Assembly: GCA_015499985.1 (NCBI GenBank)
Contig: JAAAUF010000908.1
Location: forward strand, 1 to 16,521
Reading direction: 5' to 3'
Source of the DNA: Haplosporangium gracile
Lineage: Eukaryota > Mortierellomycota > Mortierellomycetes > Mortierellales > Mortierellaceae
Length of the DNA: 16,521 nt
The translations under genes were made by a program, and so were the position numbers. Below the pieces are notes generated by a model, which made no database searches, was not told the origin of the DNA, and saw nothing but the letters and a program-made list of their open reading frames with translations. This document shows, piece after piece, positions 1 to 9,459 of the stretch; position 1 is the first letter of the stretch; each line of letters opens with the position of its first letter.

Positions 1-2
1 TA

Positions 3-209
3 AAAAATTGCAAAAAAGGGACTAAAACTGGTCTAACTGACCTGATCAGCCCAAAAATTGACCTGTTCTCACATCAGGCTGGGTCTCTGCCTGCTCGTAT
101 CGTGGAAAGAAAGACGCTTTTCCAGACAGTCGCAGTGCAAGCGCATAAAATATCCAAATGGCCTCCAGAAGCTAAGCCACTCAAAATCACCACAGAGCTG
201 TTAAGGTAG
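3..209 (+). CDS. possible 3' end of a gene cut by the left window edge
   Basis: The frame beginning at base 3 is open from the window edge to a TAG at 207-209, about 68 codons with mixed, protein-like composition (for example a stretch reading S-L-P-A-R-I-V-E-R-K and one reading K-W-P-P-E-A-K-P-L-K). There is no start codon because the frame enters from outside the window. The TAG lies in AAGGTAGGA, so it could instead be a splice donor rather than the true end. I do not recognise a family. It could be the C-terminus of an ordinary gene, part of a transposable element next to the 326-663 inverted repeat, or a chance open frame, since 68 codons is not long enough to be decisive. Confidence 0.25.
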   Translation, partial: KNCKKGTKTGLTDLISPKIDLFSHQAGSLPARIVERKTLFQTVAVQAHKISKWPPEAKPLKITTELLR

Positions 210-325
210 GAAATTTTGTTCAACGTGACATCTACCAAACTTCGGTCTCAGAAACACACTAATCGGATTCGGAGGTAGTCTCGCGTCTCGACCCAGTCCT
301 TCAAGATTTCGAGTACAATCAAGAA

Positions 326-663
326 TGGTTTTTAGGTGCATTGTTCCTATGAAAAATGCACCTAAAAAAAAACAAATGGAATGACTTACACCCCTAAATG
401 CACTATTCTAAAACCCGAAAATATAGTCACATATATATAGTGCACGAGAGAGAAGATGCTGAGCCGTAAATGCTGCTTCAGTCGCAACAGAGGTGGGAGA
501 TGTGTTGATAGAAGCAAGATTTACGACTCAGCATCTTCTCTCGGGCATTATATATGAGTGACTGTATTATCAAGTATTAGAATATTGCATTTAAAAAAGT
601 AATTCAGCCCGTTTGTTTTGAGTTTGGGTCCCTTTTTACTAAGAAAAAGGGACCCAAAAACCA
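326..663. mobile_element. MITE-like foldback element with long imperfect inverted repeats
   Basis: The two halves are imperfect reverse complements: the arms run about 326-479 and 511-663 around a 31-base spacer. The inner arms (about 425-479 and 511-566) match closely and include a shared block GAGAAGATGCTGAG. The match continues outward, with substitutions and small gaps, to both ends, which read TGGTTTTT[A/G]GGT. Each tip is also a palindrome: 329-342 pairs with 355-368, and 623-637 pairs with 644-658 (15 bp, perfect). There is no coding capacity. Long terminal inverted repeats without a transposase are typical of non-autonomous DNA transposons (MITE or foldback type). I see no convincing target-site duplication in the flanks, so the superfamily is unassigned and the exact ends are uncertain by a few bases. 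Confidence 0.7.
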
Positions 664-1132
664 GATTCGACTGTAAAGGAACAAGCACGACCACGCGATG
701 CGGGCGGCGGTGATGTTAATGTTATGATATTTTATGAGTGAGACATGGTCGATACAAGGCCCTGTAACCCCTGTGGCCCCACTTGCTAAAAGACATAGAT
801 GATTTACCTATTTTTTAATATTCATGGAGTACCTAGATTCAGGGGCATTCATTTCCTCCGTGGTTTTTTTTTCTTCTTTCTGCATTCCAACAGCCCTATG
901 TTTTTTGAAGCAAGGAAGACTTTATCTCCATCTCCATCACTCTCTGCCTCCCGCCTCCCTCCCTCTCACTCCTTCTTCTCTTGTCTCTTCCAAACTTATC
1001 TATCTGTACATTCCCTGTCATACTCAGAGAAAAGAATCCATGATGAAGGTAGTTGCAAAATAGCTGTGAAACTCTTTACCGATGTCTGTTATTCGTTTGT
1101 TAACATAAACTTTTACAATACGATAGCCACTC

Positions 1133-1514
1133 CTGTTTCAGCAGTTTTTACCGCTGCATCTGCCGCCAATGAAAAGCCGACTGCGACCGATCAGTTGAGA
1201 AAGTACCGCAGCATGCCATACCGCCAGATCCACGATTTCGTGGAATCTACGGTGTCTTCCATCACAGAACGCTCGACAAATTGATGCCAACTAGTCCATA
1301 GGGCGCCGAAGAAGTAAGGCAGCTTAAGCGGCTCAAGGTAGACTATCAATAGGGTGTTCTCACGAAGATGTTTGCCATCATAGCTGAATACTACGGGTTC
1401 TTGGCGGCTGCTGCCGATTTCAAGGTCTTTTCGGCAGTAACGACAGTGATCAGTGCCTCCCTTGAGAACCGAGTTGCGGCGCTCAAGATCATCGACAGAC
1501 GTTCACGCGATTAG
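1133..1514 (+). pseudogene. decayed open frame of unknown family
   Basis: From about 1133 to 1281 one frame reads like real protein (A-A-S-A-A-N-E-K-P-T-A-T-D-Q-L, then R-K-Y-R-S-M-P-Y-R-Q-I-H-D-F-V). It ends at TGA 1282-1284. A neighbouring frame then reads protein-like to a TAG at 1512-1514 (for example E-E-V-R-Q-L-K-R-L-K, and later A-E-Y-Y-G-F-L-A-A-A-A-D-F-K-V-F) but carries two internal TAG codons. Joining the parts therefore needs one frame change and two stops read through. The only GT..AG pair spanning a stop is about 39 bases, too short for a normal intron. I do not recognise the family. Upstream, 880-1030 is CT-rich and resembles a leader. It may be a decayed gene; a fully non-coding origin is also possible. 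Confidence 0.35.
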
Positions 1515-1835
1515 TTTGATGGGTGTGGTTTCGAGTCATGAGAGAACATAAAATGCATTCCATATTAACGAACAAAGTGGATATTATTTTCGGAAAAGTG
1601 CAGAAAAATGATGTCTCGCTTTGAGGCGAAGCGAAAAATAATAAACCTGATCAAACAGTCACTAATGTGTTTGGCAACGCGTAAAGTTGATCGTGCTGGT
1701 TTGTTATGAGTCGTACTCTGGCTAAAATGTTCTCCCGAACACCCCACAAAAGGAGAAAAATAGGCGGTCAGACATGGGAAGCGCCCTCGCCATTGATGTG
1801 CTTCTTCACCCTTTTTCACAACGAACAGTGTCTCA

Positions 1836-2776
1836 TTACCCGGAAGTGTCCCTCTGTTGACCAAAAAAAAGGGGGGCGTATAAATGGACATTGGAGCCGC
1901 GGAATCTGGCGTGCTTGATGTTGGGACAGTATTGCTCAAACTTCCCCGTGGATGATTCGGCGTTAGTCTGACAGGTGGGATCAAACGAAATGGTCATCCA
2001 CTCCTCCAAAGCAGAGAATTGAACCAAGAGAAAGGACTTGTCGACAACATGCACTTCATACTGTGTCACAGGATCGCTCTTTGTCGTCAGACATATCAGG
2101 CTTCCCGTCGTCGGAAACACGCCTGTGCCCCAACCAGCAACATGGATTCTGATCAGCTCAAGCTCATGAAATATTTTAGATCTACGAAGGAAGTTGAACA
2201 GGCCTTCCTGATTGAGACTAACATCCCAAAACATGACACTCCTCACCTCCCTCCCCCCACCAAGTTGGATCCCATGTGGAAGACAGCCATTGACAATTGC
2301 AACCCGGCAGCCGAGTGTAAGAAGACGTCGAAAGCGATATTTCTAGGGCGTTGCATGACAACATGTTGAAGGGGTCTTTGACATTGACGCACCAGATCCG
2401 AGAGATATATCCAAAAAGCATATCCACTGTAAAATCTGTCATCCCTCTGGAAGTGTACATCATTTGACTCGATGGCACTGACAGAGTAGTGCTGCGAAGT
2501 GAAAGTTCAACGCGCAAGTCACGGATGAGCCCTTCATGTTTTGCGGCTCTGTCGGGAGGCTACTTGTCGAGGGCGGACAAGTCTCTGTTGTCGATTATGT
2601 GCCAGACAAGGGAACAAAGCCCTGATACCAGTCCCGAAAAAAACTGAAGACATTAGATGTAGGCAGTCCTTGCGGTCGAGAAATGAGGCGATACGGGTCC
2701 TGATCTCGGAGAGGTCCGGTGGCGGTGTTCGTTTACTTGGTAAAGGTAGTGCCCTAAAGTTGAAAGTGAGCAGCAT
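1836..2776 (-). pseudogene. broken F-box-like/leucine-rich protein gene
   Basis: Read on the minus strand, three collinear segments in different frames give one protein-like order. The first, 2776-2534, carries an F-box-like start: P-P-D-L-S-E-I-R-T-R-I-A-S-F-L-D-R-K-D-C. After a frame change the same DNA reads R-D-W-Y-Q-G-F-V-P-L, the usual continuation of this domain (helix, then Trp, then 'FVPLVW'-like). The second segment, about 2517-2230, and third, about 2246-1836 (for example H-E-L-E-L-I-R-I-H-V), resemble the diverged leucine-rich part of such proteins. At least three frameshifts are needed, and no GT..AG introns explain them. F-box proteins normally recruit substrates to SCF ubiquitin ligases. 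The family call rests on the N-terminal motif; the C-terminal part is inferred. It resembles the broken gene at 5321-6735 in domain type and strand. Confidence 0.5.
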
Positions 2777-2950
2777 GGTTGCTTAAGGGAGAAAAGATAT
2801 ACGTACTTGGTCTATGGAGATATGCGGTTTGTTTCGTTCCAGGCAAAGGAAGAAAATAAGTAGAGGGTAAAGAAAAGTGGAAGCAGAAAAAGAGAAAAGA
2901 TTTTCATGATACCAAAAAGTCAACTGCTCGCATCAGCAAGGCAACATATT

Positions 2951-2990
2951 ATGATGGTGATGATGGTGATGATGGTGATGATGGTGATGA
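2951..2990. repeat. short tandem repeat (ATGATGGTG), about 4.4 units
   Basis: Four full 9-base units plus a partial fifth are visible with no mismatches, in the non-coding stretch before the gene at 3429. It is a minisatellite-like simple repeat and is likely variable between strains. Confidence 0.9.
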
Positions 2991-3428
2991 CATTAATCAC
3001 CGCGATGAATTTATTTCGGCGCTTCTTGGAATGGAGATAAGAACGCGCCTCTTTCGCGGCAAACAAAGACAGTACGCCTCCTTGAGTCGATTGGTTCAAC
3101 ATGAATCGACAACAACAGGTCCAGCGTTGGACAAAGGATAACGGGAACAGGACGATGAAAGGCCTTCCCAGTCGCGTGTTTTGTTTCTTTTTTTTCTTCC
3201 CGACCAAATTGCAGTCCAAGCTCAACATTTACTTTTCCTGTTCATGCATGCAGCACACCATCCTTCGTTTTTCTGTTTTTTTTCCCACACAACTCCTTCC
3301 TTTCAAATCTCCCTCATCTTTTTTCCTTTCTTCTCAACAACTTTTCACTTTCCTCGACATTCTTCTTTCACACCACTCTTCACCTCCCACTTCCCACAAC
3401 AACTTTCGTTCCTTTTCATTCACATAGA
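2991..3428 (+). promoter_or_regulatory. putative promoter/leader of the coiled-coil gene, CT-rich
   Basis: This stretch holds no supported gene. From about 3178 to 3420 the plus strand is strongly pyrimidine-rich (runs of T and CT/TTC), the composition usually found just upstream of fungal start codons. It ends at the ATG at 3429. I see no clear TATA box near the expected start of transcription. The role is inferred from composition and position only. Confidence 0.4.
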
Positions 3429-5145
3429 ATGGCTACACGAGCAGCCAGTTTTAACAACCGTCGTAGTACCGGGTCCATTACGATGACAGTATCACCAAAC
3501 CCAAGAAGAAGCACCGGCTCTATTGTACCATCCCTCTCCTCCTCCTCCTCCTCACCAACAGCAGCAACGACAACAACACTCAGGCCCTCTGCCTCACCAA
3601 CAACCATCCTTGACGACGGCTTGCGAAAAATAACTCTATCCACCCTTCAATCTCCCGCACTAGCGTCATTATTATCACCACCGGGACAAGAGGACCGTAT
3701 CTGGCAGGATTTGCTCGAACGCCTCCACATAATAGATGGTCAAGTCAAACCCTCTGTACCTTTCTACAAATATTTGACCGCGTTTACCTGCAGGGCACCC
3801 TTGGAGGGGATACGCGGGGGTGATACTGCCAAGGCCGCACAAAAGGCGACATTGTTGTTATTGAGCCAGCCGCCATTGAGTCGTCCTCTGGCCACCCCTC
3901 GCTCTTCAGGGTCGTCTCGTTCTTCGGTGTCCTCGATCTTAACTCCGGACAGGAGTGATGATGGGACTCAGCAGCGCAGCATGGTCAGTGGCACCAATGG
4001 ACATGCGGAGTTGATGGACAGGCTGGTCAAGGATATTGACGCCTTCAAGATACACCTTCCTTGTGCTCCCCTTGTCGACTCGTCACCAATGCCATCAAAC
4101 AAACAAAAACGCAGTCGGTCAGAGAAGGACGAAGGGGAGACGTCAATCGACGAGCGCCTCGCTCATTTGAGTCTGGAACCAGCAAAAAACATCATCATCG
4201 CCCTCACGCAAATCCTTACCGACAGCCACCAGCTCCTCTTGTCGACTTGCAGTAGGCAAAGACGAGAACATGAACTCTGGTTCGACATCAATCGTACATG
4301 ACGAGAGCGCACCGAAAAAAATCCATCACGCGACAAGCACCAAAAAGGTGCTACAACAACCCCAACAGCCAACAGATAACAGCGACGACGACACCGACGA
4401 GAAAGCCTGGAACAGGCTTAGGCTTCAGCACAAATACATACACGACAAATACCAGGAATCGTACAACCAAGCCAGTGCCAAGCTACACCGTCGACTTCAG
4501 CAGCTATCGGAGCAGTACACATTCTTTTGGTTAGAAGAGATGCAGGAAAACCGGCGACAATATTATTTCGTCTGTAATCTATACTCTCACAAGCTCGGCA
4601 TCATTAACAAGTGTAGCGGAAGAGATAAACTGGAACGTGCGATAACATTAACCCAGCAATACACCAAGCTTCAACGGCAAATTGATCGAAATTATCAGCA
4701 TTTGTTGAATGAGCGGGCGATCAGGCAGTGCTAACAGAGTAGGCAAGCATGGCAGGAATACGACAAACCCTTCAATGATTACCTTACTAGGATGTGGCGC
4801 CAGTATCAGCAGGCAGATGAACAATACAATCATCGGTTGAAACAGCTGAAACTACGGAAACAACAGAAGTCGACCTGTGAGCTCATGTCTAAAGCAATGC
4901 TACAACGGCCCCTGACAGTGGACGACATGGGCGGACAAGGGAAAGAAGAGCCACTGGATCAGGGCAGAAGGAAGCGGACCAAGCATGATGATTTTGAGGA
5001 AGACGAAAAGATGAGCACAGCCAGCGCAACCGTACCTCCAACACCGTCAGGGATCGCAACGTCTTTTGGCCACCCTGTCGCCGATATTATACTGAGCATG
5101 CAACGCAAACTGAGCCTCAATGCTACTACCGACAAACCTCAATAA
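3429..5145 (+). CDS. hypothetical Ser-rich coiled-coil protein, frame interrupted twice
   Basis: I do not recognise the family. The start at 3429 follows a CT-rich leader. Residues about 1-60 are low-complexity (Ser, Thr, Arg; a repeated R-R-S-T-G-S-I), followed by a more ordered region (I-W-Q-D-L-L-E-R-L-H-I), then a Ser/Arg-rich linker. The C-terminal third is rich in Gln, Arg, Lys and Tyr and looks like a long coiled coil, followed by a basic R-R-K-R-T-K patch that could be a nuclear signal. The first frame stops at TGA 4299-4301 and a second frame continues from before 4270; that frame meets TAA at 4732-4734 and then stays open to 5145. Removing 4294-4375 (GTACAT..CAG, 82 bases) and 4728-4790 (GTGCTA..TAG, 63 bases) would give one 523-aa protein. 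Neither segment is T-rich like the confirmed introns here, so a frameshift plus a nonsense mutation (pseudogene) is an equal alternative. Confidence 0.55.
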
Positions 5146-5320
5146 AACAACATGAACATACGACATAACATTATCGTTCTATTTTCTGAATCGAAGGCAG
5201 TTTTTATTCATGTCTCCATTCCTAATGTTACCTAGAACTGGCGTGTATTTTTCTGTGGAAAAAACTACCATGTGGACTGAGCTACTTCAACCATCAAATG
5301 AGCATCTTGATGCCTCCTGC

Positions 5321-6735
5321 CTACTTGGTGGCGACAAAAAAGTCCGTGGTGCTCAACCAGACAGTGATCAGACGTGGGAGTTGAAGCAGCTAGTTGTTAA
5401 CACGATCGCTCAAGGTCATAGTATCACCCTTCAAGACCTGGTGCCCTCCCTCAAGATGTTGCCATGCAAAGGTGTTCCTGGCCCTCTTCAGTTCCATCAA
5501 CCAAGCATCAACCTCTTCCTTGTCACACATCCCATCAACCTTGACACAAAGCGTTTGCATCCTCAGGGACCACCCTCTTCAAAGGTCTCAATGCTCGCAA
5601 AATGCATTCGGACAGTGAGCACCTCCAGTGACTACACCGTCGGGTGATCATAACCAGTTCCATCACGGCGTCAGTCAGAGTACGGCTCATAGATCGATCC
5701 TTCCAACCAAATGTTCGTAAGCGTCTCCTGGTGGCATAGGATACTCTCCAGAGTCTCAAACCGTGTCAACTCATAGTAGATGAACATGTACTTCTTCATT
5801 CTCGGAAGAGCCGTGTTTCTGAGGATGAACCGAACCGTCTCTTCATCCGCGTAGTTGAAATCGAGCTCCTCCAGGTGTGGGCAATAGACTGCGATCTGTT
5901 CAGGAAGGCCGGAGAGCTGAATCTTTTTCTTCTCGTTCAATTCAGTGTACCACGTTCTCAGTTTTGGGAAGTGGATGAGGAGTGGAGGGTCGATGACTTC
6001 ACGGTTGACATCGTTGCTGAGCCTTAGGACCTGAATTACACTGGCATTCAAGTACCTGACGCCGTCGCTCTGAGAGAAATCGGTGTTCGAAAGAAGACTT
6101 TGGAAAAGTAGAAGTATTGACAAGGAACACAATTTGCACACAAAGATTGGTCAAGTTGGGAGAGCACCGCAACAACTCAGAAAACATCTCGCGGGACAGA
6201 CTGCAGCAATAAAGAGTTATACTGGTCAGAACATTGTTGTTGGTAGAGGCGGCAGCAGATATTGTAGACGTAGGTCCTGTCACCTTCTTCACCAATGTAG
6301 AGACCAAATCATCGATATAAATCTCCTTCTCGGCGATGTATCCCCAGCCCTCGTTCTGAAAGCATAGATTCTTAAGTGTGCGACAATGGTTCTCCAAGAA
6401 CTCGCCATACTCTGGCTCAGTGCCATCAACAGTACCATGACGTTTGTAGCAAATGGTCGCAGTCTTGATCAGCTGTGCCTTGAACTGCTGTAGGAGCTGA
6501 AAGTGTTCAATGGACGACATGCGGACTTACCTGAGATGACGAGAATACTTTTCAAACACCTCTTTTTCTTCTATGAGAGTCTTCTTGATTCGCTTTTCTC
6601 GGTTGTCAAAGTAGAGAGTGTGCCAGGTGGGACCTGCAAAGTCGTGTTGCCAGGCTTTGGAGACCTGCATGCAAGAGATACAGTCTTTGATGCTGAGAAA
6701 GCATGCAACGCGGGATCGTATGTCAGGGGATCCAT
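5321..6735 (-). pseudogene. broken F-box-like/leucine-rich protein gene
   Basis: On the minus strand an ATG at 6735-6733 begins M-D-P-L, but the F-box-like domain (D-I-R-S-R-V-A-C-F-L-S-I-K-D-C, then V-S-K-A-W-Q-H-D-F) lies in a different frame from about 6724, so a small deletion at the N-terminus is likely. That frame meets TAA at 6529-6527 and then continues unbroken in the same frame to about 6120. A second frame carries on from about 6120 to 5671 with leucine-rich text (H-F-P-K-L-R-T-W-Y; Y-C-P-H-L-E-E-L-D-F). TGA and TAG stops follow, then another frame gives R-M-Q-T-L-C-V-K-V-D-G-M and, after an internal TAG, L-L-Q-L-P-R-L, ending at TAG 5323-5321. The only GT..AG fix for the 6529 stop would be 34 bases, too short. 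F-box proteins are substrate adaptors of SCF ubiquitin ligases; this copy is very probably inactive. A Gln/Lys-rich open frame upstream of 6735 may be 5' UTR or more N-terminus. Confidence 0.65.
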
Positions 6736-7274
6736 TGCATGCAGTGGCTCCAGCCCTTGCTGCTGCGGGTGCTGTTGTTGTGCAGCGTTCTTCTTTTTGC
6801 GTTGTACCTTTTTAATTCTTTCTACTTTTGTCTTTTCTTGCTGTTCTTTTTTGTTGGTGTTGTTTCGCTGTGGGGTGGATGTGAAGAAAACAAAGTGCAG
6901 AAAAAGAAAATACTGGAGAAAAAAAGGAATGAATAAAATAAACTCTCGTTATCCTCCCTGTCGCGTGAGCATCAATCATAGTCACGATCATCATTGCTGT
7001 ACAGCTACATGTGTCAGCACAAGTTTGATGGGTGAATGCGCTGAGTGGAAAGATTGAGTCTCCATTGATTGTTTGGGGGCGCGTTCTGAACGTTTGTAGA
7101 AACAATAGCGATGAACGAATGAAAATGTTAAAATAATTATCACGTGGAGAATGATTTAGCAGCCGCCTTTTTTTCATTTTTGTGTTTCTTCGCGACTTCA
7201 TTTTTGTTGTTATCCTCCACTCGTCTCTCTCAGCTCTTCGTTTGCTCTTACATTACACAACACACACAACAACA
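6736..7274. other. intergenic region between two divergent transcription units
   Basis: This stretch separates the minus-strand F-box-like pseudogene from the plus-strand RPA3-like gene, so it should hold both promoters. The right end (about 7165-7270) is T- and CT-rich and then CA-rich (ACACACAACAACA) immediately before the ATG at 7275, typical of a fungal leader. On the minus strand, 6830-6735 is open and Lys/Gln-rich, which could be an extension of the F-box-like protein. A Cys-rich open frame on the plus strand here is the antisense of CAG/CAA repeats and is not supported as a gene. Confidence 0.5.
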
Positions 7275-8210
7275 ATGTCTCTGCCAACAACCAAGCGCGT
7301 CAACTCAGCCATGCTCCAGAACTGTATCGGAGAGACTGTCAGATTCGTCGGAGAGTTCAAATCGGTATATGCTCCCTCTTTACACATTCATACAGTCAAC
7401 AACAGGACCAAGGCATAGGAAACAATCATAAACAAACAGCAACAAGGTGGAATGCTTAAAGACAGGGGACACTGGGACAAATAGGACAGACACACTACTT
7501 TTCAAAAGGGGAATCTGTCTATCTGCTGAACCACAGCCTAGCTCAAAGAGAGCAGACATAGACATGCAAACAACTGGCTGGCTTGTTTACATCAGAAAAC
7601 AAACAACAACATCAAAAATTCATTTGACCCTTTGCCACCAAATTTATCAATTTTCACAGAGGATGGAGATAGGGGCCATGCATTTGTGTATTCATACGTT
7701 ACTTCTTTATTTTTCACTCCTTCTACCGTCTTAGCGCCAGCATCCTGTGGCCGTATTCCTCGCCTCAGACAAGGGCTCCGTCACCGTTGTCATGAACGAG
7801 GTAACTTATCCTTCGTTGTTGTTTTCTTTTATCACTCACTGTGGCTCAAGAAACGTCATACAAATTCCACTCACTAATTATTTTCGTTCGTTACATCGCT
7901 GTGTATAATAGACCTCGCAGTACGGGACCAAATTTGTGGAAGTCATTGGAACTGTCAACCCCGACCGCTCCATCACGGAAATGATCTCCACCAACTTCGG
8001 CGACGACTTTAGTAAGTCATCTATCTCACTCTTTTAATCTCCTGGAATACCCTATAGGATTGATTCTTGGTCGAAGTGAGCTTAGAGGATGCTGCAAGGC
8101 TGAATTACTGATTAACCAAGGAAACGTACGTTTGCTTTTTCTCTGTAACAGACATGGAGACGTACGACGCAATGGTCGGGAAAGCCCAAAAGTTCCCATC
8201 TGTATTCTAA
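7275..8210 (+). CDS. RPA3: replication protein A small subunit (RPA3/RPA14-like), 4 exons
   Basis: Exons 7275-7364, 7735-7800, 7912-8011 and 8152-8210 join in frame to a 104-aa protein. All introns are GT..AG (donors GTATAT, GTAACT, GTAAGT). The product matches the single OB-fold layout of the RPA 14-kDa subunit: an N-terminal segment R-V-N-S-A-M-L-Q-N-C-I-G, then strands V-R-F-V-G-E-F and V-A-V-F-L-A-S-D-K-G-S-V-T-V, then F-V-E-V-I-G-T-V-N-P-D, and a C-terminal helix with D-A-M-V-G-K-A-Q-K-F-P ending in PSVF. In this family the subunit packs with RPA1 and RPA2 in the trimer that binds single-stranded DNA in nuclear replication, repair and recombination. It is slightly shorter than animal versions (about 120 aa). 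Intron 1 is long (370 bases), and a second AG six bases into exon 2 would drop two residues without changing frame. The symbol is assigned by similarity. Confidence 0.88.
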
Positions 8211-9101
8211 ACCCCACCACACCCAGAACAACCACTCAACCCATTCACGTAAACAACATACTTCATTTGACGAATCGCTTGAACTCTGCGAAGACTTTTT
8301 TTCACGACAAGATAATAGGAATTGGGATTCTCAGGAACGATACCGTCCCTTTTCAGTAATCGACAGGACACAACACAAATTTATAATAAACATCATATCT
8401 AGCAAACTGAACGTCTGTTCGATCTCATGTCCTGAGTGACTGCAGCGTGCCGAGTGCAGGGGAGCAGGAATTATTACAGGATCAGGAAGTGAATCCAATG
8501 GCATAAGCAAATTGGACAGAAAGATGCAAGATGAGAGAGTGTGTGAGATCAACATTTGAAATGAACCCACCAACGGAAACGGAGGTGGGTTGGATGGAGT
8601 GGTCAGTAGGAGAGAAACTATAGTCAATGTTGGTGAATGACGATAAGGGTAGGCGAGCTTTATGTTGCTTTGTCTACCCTGAGGATGTATTTTTATGTTC
8701 CATATTCCACAACGTACTTAAAGGACATAGACAGAAGGATAACAAGGACAGGCAAGGTCGAACAGGGCTAAGGTTTGAGTTGTTAATGTAAGAAAAAAAA
8801 AAAAAAAAAGGCAGAACAAATGGACATCATACAGAGGAGCGAAGGCACCTAGATACAAGTTCATGCATGCAATTATGTCCATATGTAATGGGGCGGGTGT
8901 GCCCTTTCCCTACTCATCCAACTATCCTCTCTCTTCTTCTTCTAAAAGCCCTTCTCTCTTCCTCCTTCTTCTTGTGAGAATCATTTGGCTGCTCGTTTCT
9001 TCTTCTAGCCTCGCCTTCTTCTCTTTCACAGTATGAGTGATCTTTTACGACAAGAGTGTGCAGTCCGCTTGGACCTCCTCTCGCTGTCAACTACCTTTGG
9101 G
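8211..9101. other. intergenic region without a supported gene
   Basis: This holds the 3' flank of the RPA3-like gene, with AATAAA-like TTTATAATAAAC at about 8381-8392 as a possible poly(A) signal, an A17 run at 8793-8809, and a CT-rich tract at about 8925-9020. Open frames on both strands are short and low in information. It ends at the first copy of the 358-bp dispersed repeat. Confidence 0.5.
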
Positions 9102-9158
9102 AGTTGCTTTTGGTCCAATAGACTTGGCCACACTTTTGATTGCGTTGTCGTCTGTCAT
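9087..9158 (-). CDS. 23-codon ORF shared by both copies of the dispersed repeat (copy 1)
   Basis: On the minus strand the ATG at 9158-9156 sits in a good context (CAACAATG) and begins M-T-D-D-N-A-I-K-S-V-A-K-S-I-G-P-K. The stop is TGA at 9089-9087. The copy at 12847-12918 starts and stops at the matching positions. In the first 19 codons there are four clear base differences: two are silent and two change Ala to Thr; the last codons diverge. It may be the first exon or truncated 5' end of a larger gene or element protein whose remainder is absent here, or a short peptide. I recognise no family. It is listed as coding only because the frame is shared. Confidence 0.25.
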   Translation of the reverse strand: MTDDNAIKSVAKSIGPKATPKGS

Positions 9159-9459
9159 TGTTGCAGCAGTCGAAACAGCAGACAGCAATAAAGAGCTGTC
9201 CCAGAGCTCGTCTCACAAAAAACCCCTATGGTCTGCGACAGAGCGGAGAACCGGAGCGCGGATTGTGTTGGTTGTGAACTCAGTGCGCTTCTAAAAAATG
9301 TAACGCGAATACACATTCAGCAATACCTGCTATGTGCTGTCGTGGGCAACCAAACTAAGCGCAGTGCCCCTGATTTAGTGTATAGTCTCTGCAAGGCTAC
9401 CTATGAAGAAGTCGAACTTTAGTTTTTGATGTGAGTTTAGCTTGTTAGTTTAAAAGATG
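9102..9459. repeat. dispersed direct repeat, copy 1 (about 358 bp)
   Basis: This matches 12862-13218 in the same orientation with about twenty differences, including single-base indels, so roughly 94% identity by eye. Positions 9193-9307 (115 bases) are identical in both copies. Weak similarity extends left to about 9086. The right boundary is sharp: both copies end at AGATG. Indels outside the core break any shared plus-strand frame, so plus-strand coding is unlikely. On the minus strand both copies share the 23-codon ORF annotated separately. I see no terminal inverted repeats. It could be a non-autonomous mobile element or a duplicated gene 5' region. Confidence 0.85.

Noticed and set aside
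799..1063. Start of the long plus-strand frame before 1133
   Set aside because: It mostly encodes Ser/Leu/Phe runs from a CT-rich tract and looks like a leader rather than coding sequence.
5210..5647. Plus-strand open frame of 145 codons
   Set aside because: It lies antisense to the C-terminal part of the minus-strand F-box-like pseudogene, and the minus-strand text is the more protein-like.
6496..6529. GT..AG intron (GTAAGT..TTTCAG) removing the stop in the F-box-like gene
   Set aside because: At 34 bases it is shorter than normal fungal introns, and the sequence inside reads on in the same frame, so a nonsense codon is simpler.
6503..7057. Plus-strand frame with a Cys-rich run
   Set aside because: The Cys run is the reverse complement of a CAG/CAA-rich stretch, and the frame overlaps the F-box-like domain on the other strand.
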